A stretch of DNA of 64,000 nucleotides from Epiperipatus broadwayi (Eukaryota; Onychophora; Udeonychophora; Euonychophora; Peripatidae), in the NCBI GenBank assembly GCA_028023455.1, contig JAQFVV010012536.1, positions 1,630,001-1,694,000 of the forward strand, read 5' to 3'. Positions 1 to 11,945 of the stretch are shown piece after piece. Position 1 is the stretch's first letter; every line of letters begins with the position of its first letter. A program made the translations under genes and the position numbers. Below the pieces are notes generated by a model that had not been told where the DNA came from, did not search any database, and worked only from the letters and a program-made list of their open reading frames with translations.

Positions 1-30
1 GGGCATTACTGTATGGAGGGTTTGCTTCTG
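1..30 (+). repeat. Family A hammerhead element, terminal fragment
   Basis: The first bases match the terminal segment of family A (consensus 'ggcactactgtatggagag', then 'ttttgcct'), seen in full at 33725-33764, 36570-36614 and 60365-60400. The rest of the element lies outside the window. Confidence 0.55.
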
Positions 31-2315
31 CCAATTTCATCCAAATAAAGAAATCTTTTCAGCAAAACTATTAAAAAATATCCAATAATTTCAATGATTC
101 ATATCCCTATTAAGTAAAATTTGTAAATGTAAATGTGTACACATTAACAATATTTTGTTATCATGAATTCTTTACTCCATCTTTAATCATTGCCTAGTTT
201 TTAGGTGTGTTTTTGTTATAGTTTTCTTAATAGATATTTTCATCCCATTATTTTTTTTCTTTTTCTTTTTGAAGTTCCATGGTTCCAGTTTAACAATTAT
301 TTTTATTTCATTTTTTAAAACCAATTAGCCTTTTTTTCTTTTTGTAGTTCCCGATTTCCAGTCTAACATTTATTTTCCATTTTAATTTTCATCCATTTAA
401 CTTTTCCTTCTAATTATTGTAGCTTCTAGTTTTCAATTTAACAATTATTTTCTTTTCAGGTTATTTTAAATTGAAATAGCTATGATTTTGAGTGAATCAA
501 CATATAAGCCTACTTCAGTGTTTCTCCCAGGAATATTTTTTCTCCTACATTCCTTTTAGTAAAATTGGTTATGTAGTTGGGTCAGCAATGATCAGTTTTG
601 AGCAAGTATTAGTACATGGTTCTTATAAATTCTCTAAAATTCTGCTTTTTAAAAATCATCCTTTTAAACTAGAAGCAAAATCACTTTACGATCAGATTTT
701 CATGCTGAACATCTGATTGCTGCTTGACTCATCACTACTGAATTTTATTTAAATCTGTTGCTTACACACCAACCTTGATATCAATATTTCATCCAATCAC
801 ATGGCTATCTTAGAAATGAACCTATTAAACCTTGATTTTTACAAGACATGATTATTTTTTTAATAAAAATTATTTTATTTATATATGAATTGATAAACAT
901 TTTTTCATGTAATATTTAAGTTTTCCAGAGATAAATATTTTAATCCTTCCTTGTTTATTTTTTTAAAATTTATTCTATTTATCCACCAACTGATAAACAA
1001 ATTTTCGTACAGTTTCTTCATTTGTATATACATACCATTGACTAAAAACTTATTTTTAATAAAGGCAAATATGTTTCAAAGTAAGTTGTCATATTAGGTT
1101 GTATCAGCAAAGAACCCCTAATTTACTGCCAACTCCTTCATAAAAGGGATAGATATATAATTTTATATATAATAATGTTCACTTACAAAGCATCATTATC
1201 TAAAGCATAACAAATCCAGGACAAAACTTATTTCTGAAAAAAAAAATGAGAGGAAATAATGAAATAAAAGTAGCCACTGTTATTAAAAACCAATTTCATT
1301 GGATGATCAAAAATCTTCAAAGTATTAGAGTTTTTTACTATTGCTTTTAAAAATTACTACTAGCAAGAACTTCCATATCTTTCATAATAAAAATTAATAA
1401 AAAGACTACTTAATTAAAAATGCCATTTTAAAAAATGCTAATGAGCTCACTGCCAATTATAGAAATATCACTTTTGACTCTTATTCTTTGCATTTAAATG
1501 TCAATATATTTAGTTAAATAGCAAAATCCTTCATCTAAATAAACTTGTTGGAAGTAGTTATTTTAATGTGAAGAAATTGTTAGACAGTAAATACATTTTT
1601 TACTGTCAACAATTTTGAACATTTTATCACAAAAAAATCAAAAGTGTATTTCTGTTAATAGCAAAATCACACCATCAAGGATATTTTTTAAACTTAAACA
1701 TATTAATATCCCTATTTCATCAAGATCATTGCACTATACATTTGAGTCAAATTACATTGATTTATTTTTTGTAAAAAAAATTAAATGATATAATTGGTTT
1801 GGAGATTAGATGTAATATATTATTGTACATATATTTATTCTTTTTGTTGTATTATTTTTTATGATTTTTATAGATAACTGTTGAGCAAGAAGGTCCTATG
1901 GCAAAGAGATAGATTACTTGCCCCATCTAATATAGTGACAGAAACATGGAATCTTATATCCTTTCCTCAACCCTTCCAAAATTAGCTATGATTATCTAAC
2001 TCATACTTTTGATTGATTGTAGCTCTCCCCTTTTTCTGATGATAAAAATATCTATTATAGATATTACTTTAAAGAATGTGGACCTATATTGGAACATTAC
2101 CGAAAGGATTCTACAATGGAACTGTGCAACTTCTTTCTTTTCTCTTTTGCTTTGTTAAAAAGCCTTCACCTAATTATTCCCCAAAAATGTAAACCTTATA
2201 TATAATAAAGTTTTTGTTTTTTTTTTTAAAAAAAATCATTTCTTTTTCATGTTTCCAAAAGCAATACTCTTTACTTTTACTTTAGAGCCATCTAATCCTT
2301 CAACGGACAACAGAG
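31..2315. other. AT-rich DNA, no gene seen
   Basis: Long A- and T-rich runs and frequent stops in all frames. I see no motif-bearing frame and no repeat shared with the rest of the window, apart from short homopolymers such as the T/A runs near 2220-2235. Confidence 0.6.
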
Positions 2316-2317
2316 GA

Positions 2318-2530
2318 TATAGTGCTATAATGTCCACATCTTCAGGCTGGTTTCTGGATTTTGCTTTCATCAGTTCAAAACTTCAGTTTTATTTTAATTT
2401 TTGGCTATTAACTTGAATACAATAAAAATGCTTCTAGATGCATAAGTGAATTGTTTGCTTTAAATCCTGAGTCATTACCAATGATCAAAAAAACTAAGAA
2501 CTGGCTAGAAGTGTGGATATTATAGCATTA
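2318..2530. repeat. Old fold-back with family A-like hammerhead relic
   Basis: The arms (about 2318-2353 and 2491-2530) are imperfect inverted repeats sharing 'ctataatgtccaca' against 'tgtggatattatag'. On the minus strand the left arm reads an intact CUGAUGA box (complement of 2367-2373), a weak stem II, a GAAA box, then CCAGCC where intact family A has CUAGUC. The U to C change at the position that pairs in stem III and precedes the cleavage site should inactivate it. The following UGAAG matches the family A copy at 24593-24651. I read it as a decayed A-type element. Confidence 0.5.
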
Positions 2531-3157
2531 GGCATCCATTGATTACAGACTTACAGTAAATGGTTTTACAATATGGTGAAGATAACTGCTATTGGTAATT
2601 TCATGTGTTATGTTGTAAATGTGTTGGTGTCCTACATTCATGCATGCATGGAATGTTTTTATTGTATATAATAGCAAGAGCAGAAAATAGTTTTTGCTAT
2701 AGTTTCATTTTCATTTAGTATATATTATATATAGAGCTCTATATATAAAATTTGTAAATACAAACTTATTAAACTAGGTCATGTGACATCTGACTTGATT
2801 TTTTGTAATTCGTATATATTATATGTACAACTCAGCAAGTGAATTAATATACCTTAGATAAATAACGAATGTTGTTAAAAAGATATGATTTGGTTTAATT
2901 GAGATCAGTTTAACTCACATGTATATTAGAAGTCATTTACATTCTGTCCTATGTCTGTAATCATATGAAGAGTAGGAATGATAGTTGTACTATACAAATG
3001 TATAACATCTTATTATGATAAAATTGAAATGTTGAATAAGAAAATAGGGTTACATATGTATATTTAATGTATGGAGTTATCCATTTATAATTAATTAGAA
3101 AACATTTTACTTACAACAGTAACTGATTAAAGGCAACTTCCTCAGGCAAAAGGTTAA

Positions 3158-3615
3158 TGCAATCAGCCTGACAGTTTTGCTTTAATCCTTGGCCTGGGGT
3201 AGTTGGCTTTCTTTAGCTACTGTTCTTGGTAAAGTGCTTTCTAATTAAATACTTATAAATAGATAACTCTATACATTAAATATTTCCACCTATTAAAAGT
3301 ACATTACAATACATAACCTACAAGTAGAGAGAGTTATAATATATAAGAAAATTAAAAAGTTTGATATACTTTGATTTCTCATACCTATAATTGTAAATTG
3401 CAATGCTTTGTTCTCTATGTTAGATATAGGGTGGCATTCATAAGAAGACCCATTTAGGATCCTTTTGAATACAATCAGCCTGACAATTTTGCCTTAACTC
3501 TTGTCCTGGGGCAATTGGCTTTTATTAGCTAGTGATCTAGGTAGAGCACTTGCTAATTAAGTAAGTATAAATGGATAATTCCACAATAAATACTTGCATC
3601 TAAAACAGCCATTAA
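3158..3615. repeat. Two diverged direct repeats
   Basis: A segment of about 145 bp starting 'caatcagcctgacagttttg' (3158-3300) recurs at 3469-3615 with many substitutions. The shared landmarks are 'cctgggg', 'ttggctt', 'ttagcta' and 'taagtataaat'. It is an old tandem or nested duplication of unknown origin with no coding signal. Confidence 0.6.
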
Positions 3616-4390
3616 AATATATAATAATAAAATATATTTGATTTTTAATAAAAAACAGAAAATCTATAACTGGGATTAAACAGGTGATCTAAGAGAGAGG
3701 ATGACTGTTAATCATATGTATTTCTGGAAAAAAGATTATAATTGTCAATAAAGAATGCATACTAGAAATATATATTTTCATTATGAAAATATATAAAAGT
3801 TAGCCATGGCCTTAGTGGGTGATGACGTACTCATCTCCCTCATTAAAAATGTGGGTTGTATCAAATTACTGTCATTTTTGTTCGTATTTTTGTAATTGCA
3901 GATCCGGATTGTTCTGAAATTTATTTTTATTCAACTAATAGAAGTAAGTATTGATTTATCAAACTATATTGAATGAGGAAATCACCATGGAATGCTACCT
4001 GAAAAAGCCCTGATTTTATTTGAAAACTTTTTACCATGGATTTGAACCAGGTCATGAGGTTTGTGGGGGGCTAAAACAGTTATTACTATTACAATAAATG
4101 GATAAATACATACTTTTTCACAATTATGTATCAAAACATGGGTTTGAATTTTACTTTATGTCAAACTTGAATTTTTTTTGCAATTTCCAATTATGTATAG
4201 TCCCGTCCCCCCCCCCCCCAATTTGGATTTTGATCTATAGGAATTGAATTAACCATTGCTAATAATTGTTAGTAAACGATATCTAGCTCTTCTTAAATTG
4301 AAAGTGAAACAAAGATTTATGAGGAGATTGTTGGAAAAATATTTGCTCTGAACACACACACACATATATGTAAGATTTTATTTGTAAAAT

Positions 4391-4925
4391 TTAGTGTAAT
4401 TATAAAGGACTTGAATTCGAACTTTCAGCTTTCTACATCCATCCAATCTATCTTAACACATGACAACATGTGAAAAAGATAAATAATTTCCAACATAGTA
4501 TTTCGTGTTGAACCAGCATTCATCAGTTGGTCCAGATCACCATTCCCCACACATATATACAGTCAGTGTTCAGTTTATATTAAGATAGCAAATGTTTAAA
4601 CTTTAATGGACAAGCTTCAATATTCTCAACTCTCCAACTCCTCAGCTATCCATTTCATTAAAAATCCGAGAATGGAATGCTCAAAATCCTTGAACATTAA
4701 AGTGTAAACATTTGCTATCTTAATATAAACTAAATCCTGATTGTATATATGTGTGGGAGCTGGTGATTTGGATCAATTGATGAGTGCTGGTTCCGCACGA
4801 AATAGGTATATTGGAGACCATTTATCTTTTTCACATGTATGTGGGCATATGTATCAGTTATATAGGTTCGATAGATGTAGGGAGCTTGAAAGTTCGATTC
4901 AAGCCCCTTATAATTACATTAAGTT
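4391..4925. mobile_element. Family B fold-back element
   Basis: A long imperfect palindrome: the left arm (from about 4391) and right arm (to about 4921) share the outer end 'gtaattata', a tRNA B-box-like 'agttcgattc' (4891-4900 on the right arm), and the internal 'gctatcttaatataaact'. Each arm carries a decayed hammerhead. On the minus strand (4489-4531) CUGAUGA and GAAA are present, but the cleavage-site base is G and stem II is broken. On the plus strand (4772-4815) the core reads UUGAUGA, a loss of the essential C. The ribozymes here are probably dead. Confidence 0.75.
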
Positions 4926-5549
4926 TAATGTATATATATTTAGATATTTGTAAAGTTTAAGTAAAAATTAGTACATATTTTTAATGTGATATTTGAAAGG
5001 GGGAAAAAATCCAGTTTTATTTTTAATTATTAATTCTCTTTGATGAAATATTTATACTTCTGATTATATCAGTTACATTCTTTTGTAACATTAATGCTAA
5101 TGTATACGGATTTTTTTTTTCTGAATTTTTGAAATAGTTCTCTTAAATATTAATGGTGAGTGGGCGAGTTATATTTTATTTATTTTGATAGTTACAAGAG
5201 CATGCTTTTTAAAAAAGTGTTTAAAACTTTTAAGAAAAAAGTACAGTACAGCAAAACTTCACAACCAGTTTGTGCAATTAACCATTTATATCGTAGCATT
5301 TTTTTCTCTTTATAAAAACAGACATTTTTTAAAAAAAAAAAAAATTTTTAAGGTACTATGTACGTATTAATTTACTCCTAAATTCAAAATATTTATCGTT
5401 GTTTATCACTTATCATCATACGATTAACTTTATCAAATTTATTACTGGTAAGCTATTCATATTTTCCCAAATTGCAATATCACGTGATTTTTTTCATATG
5501 CATATGTCATTAAGAAAGCTAATATAAATTCTAAATTCAATACTTCTGT

Positions 5550-5910
5550 TATTAACATGGGCATGACAATAATATTAGCATCAGTATGGGATTTGAGTTT
5601 TCATCATCAGATTTTCAATGATGTGGATGGCTGAAAAGTTGGAGGTTGGAGTGGATTGAAGCCTGTTCATTAAAGTGTGAAGATTTGCTCTCTTAATATA
5701 AACTGAGCACTGATTATATATATATGTGTGGGAGATGATAATCTGGACCAACTGATGAGTGCTGGTTTGGCATGAAATACATATATTGGTGATTATTTAT
5801 CTTTTCTACATGTGTGTGGTCATGTGTATCAGTTGTATGAGATAGTGTGGATAGTTGAAGGTTGCTTGAAAATTTGAGTTCAAATCCCCTATACTTACTT
5901 CTGTTATTAT
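5550..5910 (+). mobile_element. Family B element, single arm
   Basis: One arm of family B in plus orientation. In order it has 'catgacaataatattagcat', 'gatggctgaaaagttggagg', 'ttaatataaactgagcactg', the hammerhead (5737-5797), 'catgtgtgtggtcatgtgta', and a 3' tRNA B-box-like 'gagttcaaatccccta' (about 5876-5891). The same order recurs at 27770-28070 and 38880-39250. The mate arm is absent, so this is either a solo copy or a remnant of a fold-back. Confidence 0.8.
5737..5797 (+). ncRNA. Hammerhead ribozyme, type I, family B (intact)
   Basis: Predicted self-cleaving RNA. All conserved parts can be read. Outer stem I pairs 5737-5743 with 5791-5797 (7 bp, one G-U), with a 3-nt bulge at 5744-5746. 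Inner stem I pairs ACCAA (5747-5751) with UUGGU (5786-5790). The CUGAUGA box is 5752-5758. Stem II is 5759-5773 (GUGCU with GGCAU, loop GGUUU). GAAA is 5774-5777. Minimal stem III is A5777-U5784 and U5778-A5783 around a 4-nt loop, and the cleavage triplet ends at A5785. The fold is seen in sequence; activity is inference. Small stem III hammerheads are known from Penelope-like elements. Confidence 0.8.
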
Positions 5911-5942
5911 AAAATATAAATCATAATCCAACAATATATTGT

Positions 5943-6168
5943 ATAAAACAGAAAAAGATTAAAATAATGTAAAACATTATTTATTGTCAAGCGCTTTCAA
6001 TCGTTTGAGGCATTATCAAAGCTGTTGATAAGGATTCACGAGTTGAAAGCACATGGCAAGGACTCAAACAAGTTGAAAGTACTTGGCAAGGACTCAAATG
6101 AGTTGAAAACGCTTGGAAATAGTGTTTTATATTATTTTAATCTTTCTCTGTTTTGAACAATAGTCATA
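5943..6168. mobile_element. Family F (Penelope-like) fold-back relic with short tandem repeat
   Basis: The ends 'aaaaagattaaaataatgta' (near 5951-5970) and 'tattattttaatctttctct' (near 6131-6150) are inverted. The core holds about 2.5 copies of a 30-bp unit, 'gagttgaaag' followed by 'ggcaaggactcaaa', at about 6051-6116. The units resemble repeated hammerhead halves: stem II (GACUC with GAGUU), GAAA, GUAC, then the GGCAA stem I strand. The proper CUGAUGA box is missing, and only UUGAUAA-like boxes occur (near 6025). It resembles the arms of the Penelope relic at 14850-15530. Confidence 0.6.
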
Positions 6169-6371
6169 TTGTTAGATTGTGACTAATATAATTCTCAATT
6201 GGAAACAATATTTGTAGCTCTTAGGGTCTACAAATTAAAATCCTGATTGAAATTACTTATTACAAATATATATTAATGCACATCATATTTGTTTTTCACA
6301 ATAGTATTGTGCTTTTTTAGAGTAACTTTGTAAGAATCTCTATGTGTAGTTAATTCTTCATCTGCTCAGGT

Positions 6372-6470
6372 GTTTGGAATGTCATGTGATATTTATGCAT
6401 CAGCCTGATAGGTTGAGCACAATAGTTCAATTTACTTGATTAAACTGAGATTTATTTTCCTCTGCTTTGG
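6372..6470 (+). repeat. Dispersed repeat H
   Basis: The segment with 'gcacaatagttcaattta' and 'ttgattaaactgagattt' has a second copy at 41495-41575. I see no coding or structural signal. Origin unknown. Confidence 0.5.
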
Positions 6471-6596
6471 AATGAACCTTTATCTTTTAAGAATGGCACT
6501 TTATCATTCATTAAATTTTATAAAATTAACAATCTCTGTAGTCTATTTTAATATGAAATGAGTTCATGTAGAAATAAAATGCAGATGCTTAAAGAT

Positions 6597-6723
6597 ATGA
6601 TAAAAAAAATGCCATGTGTCATAGCATCGGTCAGGACGCAAACCCACAACTGTCTGCAACTAACTACTTGCTTGCAAGGTGGCTGTGATGACCTCTCAGC
6701 TAACAACGCTTGACATGATAAAA
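6597..6723 (-). mobile_element. SINE-1 (tRNA-derived), reverse copy
   Basis: About 108 bp between target-site duplications 'atgataaaa' (6597-6605 and 6715-6723). On the minus strand the 5' part carries a degraded A-box and the 3' part a degraded B-box, followed by an A-rich tail. Its ends ('tgtcaagcg' and 'catgtgtcatagcatcgg' on opposite strands) are complementary, like an extended acceptor stem. It is the most diverged SINE-1 copy here. Confidence 0.75.
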
Positions 6724-6958
6724 TTTTTAAGTGAGTCTATTTACCATATCATGAAAGTTGCAGTATAAAATTTAAGTTGTTTTTTTATTGACAAAAATTA
6801 AGATTTAATTTTCAAACAAGAATGTGTTAAATTAACCAAAAGATCTCTTATGTCATGTATTTTTATTAAAAATATAAATAGATGACAAAAATTGTTTTGT
6901 TTAATGTATATTTAATAAACTTTATCTTTCTTATTGAATTGACACATCCATATAATAC

Positions 6959-7120
6959 TAATACCATCTATATTCTTTATTATTTTTTACAATGCTTTTT
7001 TTCAATCTAGGCAGTTTCAATTGCCCCAGAAAGTTCTGAAGAAGATTGCTGGGGGTAATCAAAACTGTCTGGATTGTAAAAAAGCATTGTAAAAAGCAAT
7101 AAAGAATATAGATGGTATTA
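6959..7120. repeat. 162-bp hairpin MITE-like repeat
   Basis: The arms (about 6959-7016 and 7064-7120) are near-perfect inverted repeats, starting 'taataccatctatattctt' and ending with its complement. The centre has 'caattgcccc' against 'gggggtaatc'. No second copy is seen in the window and no ribozyme box is present. It could be a small terminal-inverted-repeat element. Confidence 0.7.
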
Positions 7121-8015
7121 ACATTATTTTATTTAATGAACATAATAATCAGTGAAAGGAAAAAGAAACACTCATTTTAGAAAAATGTCATGTAATTGGG
7201 TGGCTAATGGAAAAAATATTGTAACGAGAGTTTATACATTTCTTTCTTCTCCCTAACTAATTATTGTTTTGGAATGATTTTCATGATGAATTTAATAGTG
7301 AGGAAATTGATTCAATAAATGCATATGAAATCCCAGTTATGGTTCCTAATGGAAATATAATTTCATATCTGAAAAGTGAGGCCATTGAGAAAAGATAGTG
7401 TAAAAAGCAAATGATCAAAATCATTAGTGAAGCCTTGGAAAAAATATTACCATTTTTTGTTTGTAATACAACTAACTTTTCAGCTGTTCACAGTTTTTGA
7501 CACACTTAGTAGTCATTAGGGTTGACTATACAATTTTTAAATGCTTTTATTTAAGTTACAAATTCTGTTGATTTGTTTGTTTGCCAAATATTTTGAAATT
7601 GAGATTTAATAGTCTTATTTTTCTGTTTCTGCTAACATTCTGACAGATTTCTTTGTTTTCACTAGATTTAAGCTTTCAACTTTCATTTTGATATTATTAC
7701 TAAAAGTGTTTAATTTTTCTTTTATAATAACAAATATTTTTTATTTCATTTGAAATGCAATAAAAAAAATTTTAATCCTTGCAAATCTAATTAGCTGAAA
7801 AATAAAAAAAATTGATTGGTCAGTGATTATTGTAGAAAGCATGGGGTAAAGTTTATACTCTTGTTCTTGATAAGCAATGGCTAATGTTATGAAACTTAAC
7901 TTTAATTTTTGTTCATAAACCTGCTAAATTATATTATCTAACCAAATGTTGAAGTGATAATTAAAATGCATTGCTGACTTAAATATTACTCCTGTGCAAA
8001 TAACCCTTTTAAAAG
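7121..8015. other. AT-rich DNA, no gene seen
   Basis: I see no conserved frame, hairpin or repeat copy in this stretch. Confidence 0.5.
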
Positions 8016-8019
8016 CAAT

Positions 8020-8385
8020 TAAATCCATCATCATCAGTCTTAAACAAAAATACCTCAAAATTGTCATGTTTTGGAATAAGTCATTATCATCCTTTTCAAT
8101 CATTATTGATCCACTACTGTATGAAGGTTTTTTAAAATTTAATTCAGTTTCCCAATCCATAGCTTCTCTATTGCACAAATACCCTTATTTTTTCTATCTG
8201 TCTTACACATGTTTTCTTTTTATCTCTTTTAAAATCTCTTGGAATCCAATTTAAAACCTCAATTTCCTCTCTATTGTCATCTTTTCTAACAATATATCCA
8301 GCCCAGCTCTATTTAAATTTATTCTTTCAATAATGTCCATGATATCTGTTTGTCCCCATATGCTTATACTTTGTTTTTAATCTCT
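8020..8385 (-). pseudogene. LINE 3' end fragment (RTE-type), decayed
   Basis: On the minus strand this resembles the 3' end of the adjacent LINE. The plus-strand landmarks 'ccactactgtatgaaggt', 'cccaatccatagcttctct' and 'tcttggaatccaattt' parallel those at 8420-8580. In RTE-like LINEs this region encodes the C-terminal tryptophan-rich tail. Stops are frequent, so it is dead. It is a separate, older copy from the one at 8390-10445. Confidence 0.6.
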
Positions 8386-8389
8386 TCTT

Positions 8390-10445
8390 ATTCATTCATT
8401 CATTTTCAACCATATCGATCCACTGCAGGATGAAGGTCTCTTCAAATTAAATCCAACTTCTCCAATTTCTAGCCTCTCTTCTCCATATGACTCCAGCACA
8501 TTTTTTCATTTCATCCATCCATCTCACATGTGGTCTCTTTCTAGGTCTTTTCCTATCTCTTGGAATCCATTTTAAGATTTCAACTGTCCATCTATTGTTA
8601 TCTCTTCTAGGAATATATATCTGTACTTCATTGAATGGTCTGAAGTTACTCTATCACTTTTTTATTAAGTGTTCAGGTCTCAGATAAATAAGTAAGAACC
8701 AGTACAACACATCTATAAGATCTTTTCAGACCATATTAAGTTATTTCTACCAAAAGTACTCTATCCATGTTTAATTCTATGATTAATGTAACTTATTATG
8801 CTTTCATCTATATTAATAATTTGAACAAGGTATCTATCATTGTTAACTTCTAATTCATGATTATCAATCCTTATTTTATTTTCTGAGAAAATCCATTGAA
8901 CATTAAATTAGTTTTTTAAACATTTATCTTTAGTACTATTTTTTTTCTTTTCATCTGATAACTCTTGCAAAATTTTCTGAAACTCTGAAGAATTATTTTC
9001 AAAAGCAACCATGTCTTCTGCAAACAAATTGACAAATAATCGACTTTTACTCTTATTCCCTGAGCTTCTCATTTTAATCGATAAAATACTTCTTCTAAAA
9101 CTATTGTAAAACGTTTTGGAGATTTAGAATCATCCTATCACAACTTCTTTCTAATGTTAAACTTATTAATGTCACATATAAAATAATCACTGTGGTTACA
9201 CTTTGATAAATATTTTAGAATATATAATATCCCAGATCCATATCTTGAAGATCCAATTTGTTAAGCATCATAGAAATGCTTATAGAATCAAATACCTGTT
9301 TATAATCTACAAATCTGAAGCTTAATGGTATCTTATATTCATTGGTCTTTTCTATACCTTCTCTAAATACCTGGATGTGATCCACTGAGCTAAAAACACA
9401 GCTTCTTTTGATTGGTTGGAATCAAAAGTTTGTTGCAGATTAATTATAACTATCTTGGTAAAAAAAATTTATAGATAGGAGATTAATATATCTGTAATTT
9501 CTATATCTTCTTTATCACCGTTTTTAAATGTCAATATTATTACTTGTTTTTCTAGTCATCTGGTATATCTTTATCATTTAGACATTTTAGTTTACGACTT
9601 TGTCAACAATTTTTTTCTATTTCTTTAACTGCTTTTTTTAAGATGTCAAAAATAATTCCATTTTCTGGAACTTTTTGTTTCTTCATAGATTAATTGAATG
9701 TCTCACTTCATCATTTAAAATGCTAGAAGATTCAGAAGATGTAATAACTATAGGGTTTCTTTCTTGTTCTTTATTATTATATAATTATTCCACAACTTTT
9801 GTAATGTCATCTCTCTTTTGATAATAATTCAATATAAATTAGCTTTTCATCCAATAAGATGTTGTTTTATACTTTTGATACTTTTATTCTCTTCTGTAGT
9901 TTACCTTGCTATATTGCAATTATATTTTCTTATATTATTATTAACTTTTGTCTTCTCTCAGTAGGAGATTTACAGGTAAATTGCTACTTTTCTGTACCAG
10001 CTATTTTTCTTGTAGCTCTTACAGTAATGATTATCTGCTTATTGATTTCAATCATATCTGAACTGTCTTGAAAGTCTGTTAATATTTTAAAGCAAGTATT
10101 AATTTTTAATTTTAATTTATTGAAATGATTCTGAAGATTAGAAATATCACCTGTTAATACTGTCTTTCATAATAATTTTGTCTCTCTAATTTTGCATTAA
10201 CATGTATCTTACATTTTTCCTATGTTCCTATATTCAATCTACTAAGAACATTATAGTCTTGAAATATTTATTTTCTGTTAGCCAAAATATAATTTAATGC
10301 TATTGTTCATTCATTTGGATGCTTTTATGTTTATTTCTTTTTAGTATTTTTCTCAAAGAATAAATTCATAATAGTTTATTTATGTCTTCTGCAAGTCTGA
10401 GTCTTTTTTCATTTCTACAACCATAACCAAATTCATGCACAACAC
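8390..10445 (-). pseudogene. RTE-type LINE, endonuclease and reverse transcriptase relic
   Basis: Reading the minus strand from about 10445 down, broken frames show the APE-like endonuclease end (WxFGYG-like 'HEFGYG', then 'ILANRK' and 'YNVLSRLNIG'), and then the reverse transcriptase: 'NYRYINLLS' near 9500, 'FVDYKQVFDS' near 9290, and 'LFAEDMVAF' near 9020, which corresponds to the catalytic F/YADD box with one catalytic Asp changed to Glu. Near 8590-8420 come 'RKRPRKRPHVRWMDEM' and a final 'LQW' motif. That order and the C-terminal tail fit RTE-like LINEs. Frameshifts and stops throughout show it is long dead. The 5' side is cut by a family A element starting near 10475. Confidence 0.8.
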
Positions 10446-10474
10446 TTCCTCTCAGACCTTTCTCATTTACACTG

Positions 10475-10720
10475 AGGCAAAACTCTATACAGTAGCACCA
10501 CTCAGTGCAAACCAGAGTAAGATGGATGTGGAAGATTTGTACATAAAATTCCTGTCTATTACTTACTCATCCAATATCTCCAGAATAGTTTCTAGCTTGT
10601 AGCTTTCATCAGTGAGGAGCCTTGGATCTGAGAGCACTGCACCTAGATCTTAGCATCTAATGCAATCCTTCAGCAGCCACTTACCATTTATTACTTTAGC
10701 TGGTGACTTTACAGTCTCGT
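10475..10720 (-). mobile_element. Family A element, single arm
   Basis: On the plus strand it runs from 'gaggcaaaactctatacagt' to 'tttagctggtgact', in the same order as the full arm at 24490-24740. It lies right beside the 5' break of the LINE relic, so it may have inserted into it. It carries a hammerhead on the minus strand (10569-10627). Confidence 0.8.
10569..10627 (-). ncRNA. Hammerhead ribozyme, family A (core intact, stems weakened)
   Basis: Minus-strand reading: outer stem I AUCCAA/UUGGAU (10622-10627 with 10569-10574), inner stem I CCUCA/UGGAG (4 of 5 pairs), CUGAUGA (complement of 10606-10612), stem II AGC/GCU, GAAA (complement of 10589-10592), then CUAUUC. Stem III keeps only its first A-U pair because the second is C against U. 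The core is conserved; I expect weak activity or none. Confidence 0.6.
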
Positions 10721-11104
10721 GGAAATAAGGGTCATAATTTTGTTTTCTCTGCCAGAATTTTAAATATTTATTTAAAAAGATTATTCACACATATATTCTT
10801 CCTCTTTTCAAGAAAACTCAACTGGTGCTTAAGTTAAGAACTGTCAGATGAATGATGAGAAAGAACATGGTATGATCTTAGAAATAAATAAAAAATTAGT
10901 AAACTCTCCACTGTAGCAGATTCAAGTAGTCAATAAGTCCATCCAGGTTTGTTTATTATATGAATAATTGCATATTAATACCAATTGCTGTATGAAGTAG
11001 ATGTTAGAAATTTTCTCTGCTTGGCTCATTTAAGGTATCAAAGACAACCCAGAATGTTTCCTTTCAGTTAACAGCAAATTGCTTTTCTAAAATTACCGAA
11101 GAAG

Positions 11105-11365
11105 AGATTCTTGTCTGAGCACTGGGAGACACCAAGTAAGAAAAGATTAGCAGTGAAGCACTCATAATATATTATGCTTAGCATGCTTTCAATGTTTTTG
11201 TCATGATATTGAAAGTTATGCTAAGCATAATATATTAAGGCTGCTTCAAATCATTGCCATGATGATAATATCGTAACAAAGGTATTGAAAGCATGCTATG
11301 CATACTATATTAAGGCTGCTTCACTTTTTAGCATTTCTTATTCACTATCTCCAAGTGCTCAAACA
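11105..11365. repeat. Fold-back G with hammerhead-like relic
   Basis: The outer arms 'cttgtctgagcactgggag' and 'ctatctccaagtgctcaaac' are inverted. Inside is a second hairpin of about 29-bp arms (11166-11237). On the plus strand near 11253-11310 the order is UUGCC, AUGAUGA, stem II AAUAUC/GGUAUU (6 bp), GAAA, GCAUGC, U, A. This is a hammerhead with the essential C changed to A and the 3' stem I strand altered. The copy near 24262-24305 keeps the expected GGCAG strand. Confidence 0.55.
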
Positions 11366-11851
11366 GTTACAATTGCTTAAGGAAAGTAAATTAATGGATT
11401 AAAGAAGAGATTATACATAAAGCGCCATAAATGCTTAGAAAAGAATGCCAATAAAACTCACTTAGCCTATTGTTGGGAAGAAAAATTTCTTGCTGTCTCA
11501 TTCTCAAAATAAAATGTCCAAAGTATCTAATAATAATCTATAATAAAAAATGAATAAACCCAAAAAGCATATTATTGGAATTCACTAGAAATAACAAAAT
11601 AGTGAAAATATAAAAAAGTTTCCCAATTAATTACATGATCAAAGGTTATGAAAGTAAACTCACATTGGAATAAATATTTCAATGATAGCAGTCTGCATTT
11701 AGCCAATTGTAAACGCTTTAAGAAGACATTGAAAGAAGTATCCTAGAAACCATGTCCCTACATTTTAACATTAAGAAAAGTTTAATTTTCATGTATATCA
11801 TTATCTTCTAAAATAATTCTGTAACTTTATTTGAAATTAAAACCATCGAAA

Positions 11852-11945
11852 CATCACATGATCACCATTTCATATGCTTCCACATACGATTAATGAGTAC
11901 CAAACTCAATATAGTAGCGCCACCAAGTGTAAGCCTTCATAATCA
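11852..11945 (+). repeat. Family A fragment (head and terminal part)
   Basis: 'acatcacatgatcaccattt' followed by 'atagtagcgccaccaagtg' matches the head and terminal part of family A, as at 24447-24530, with substitutions. The ribozyme part is missing. Confidence 0.55.
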
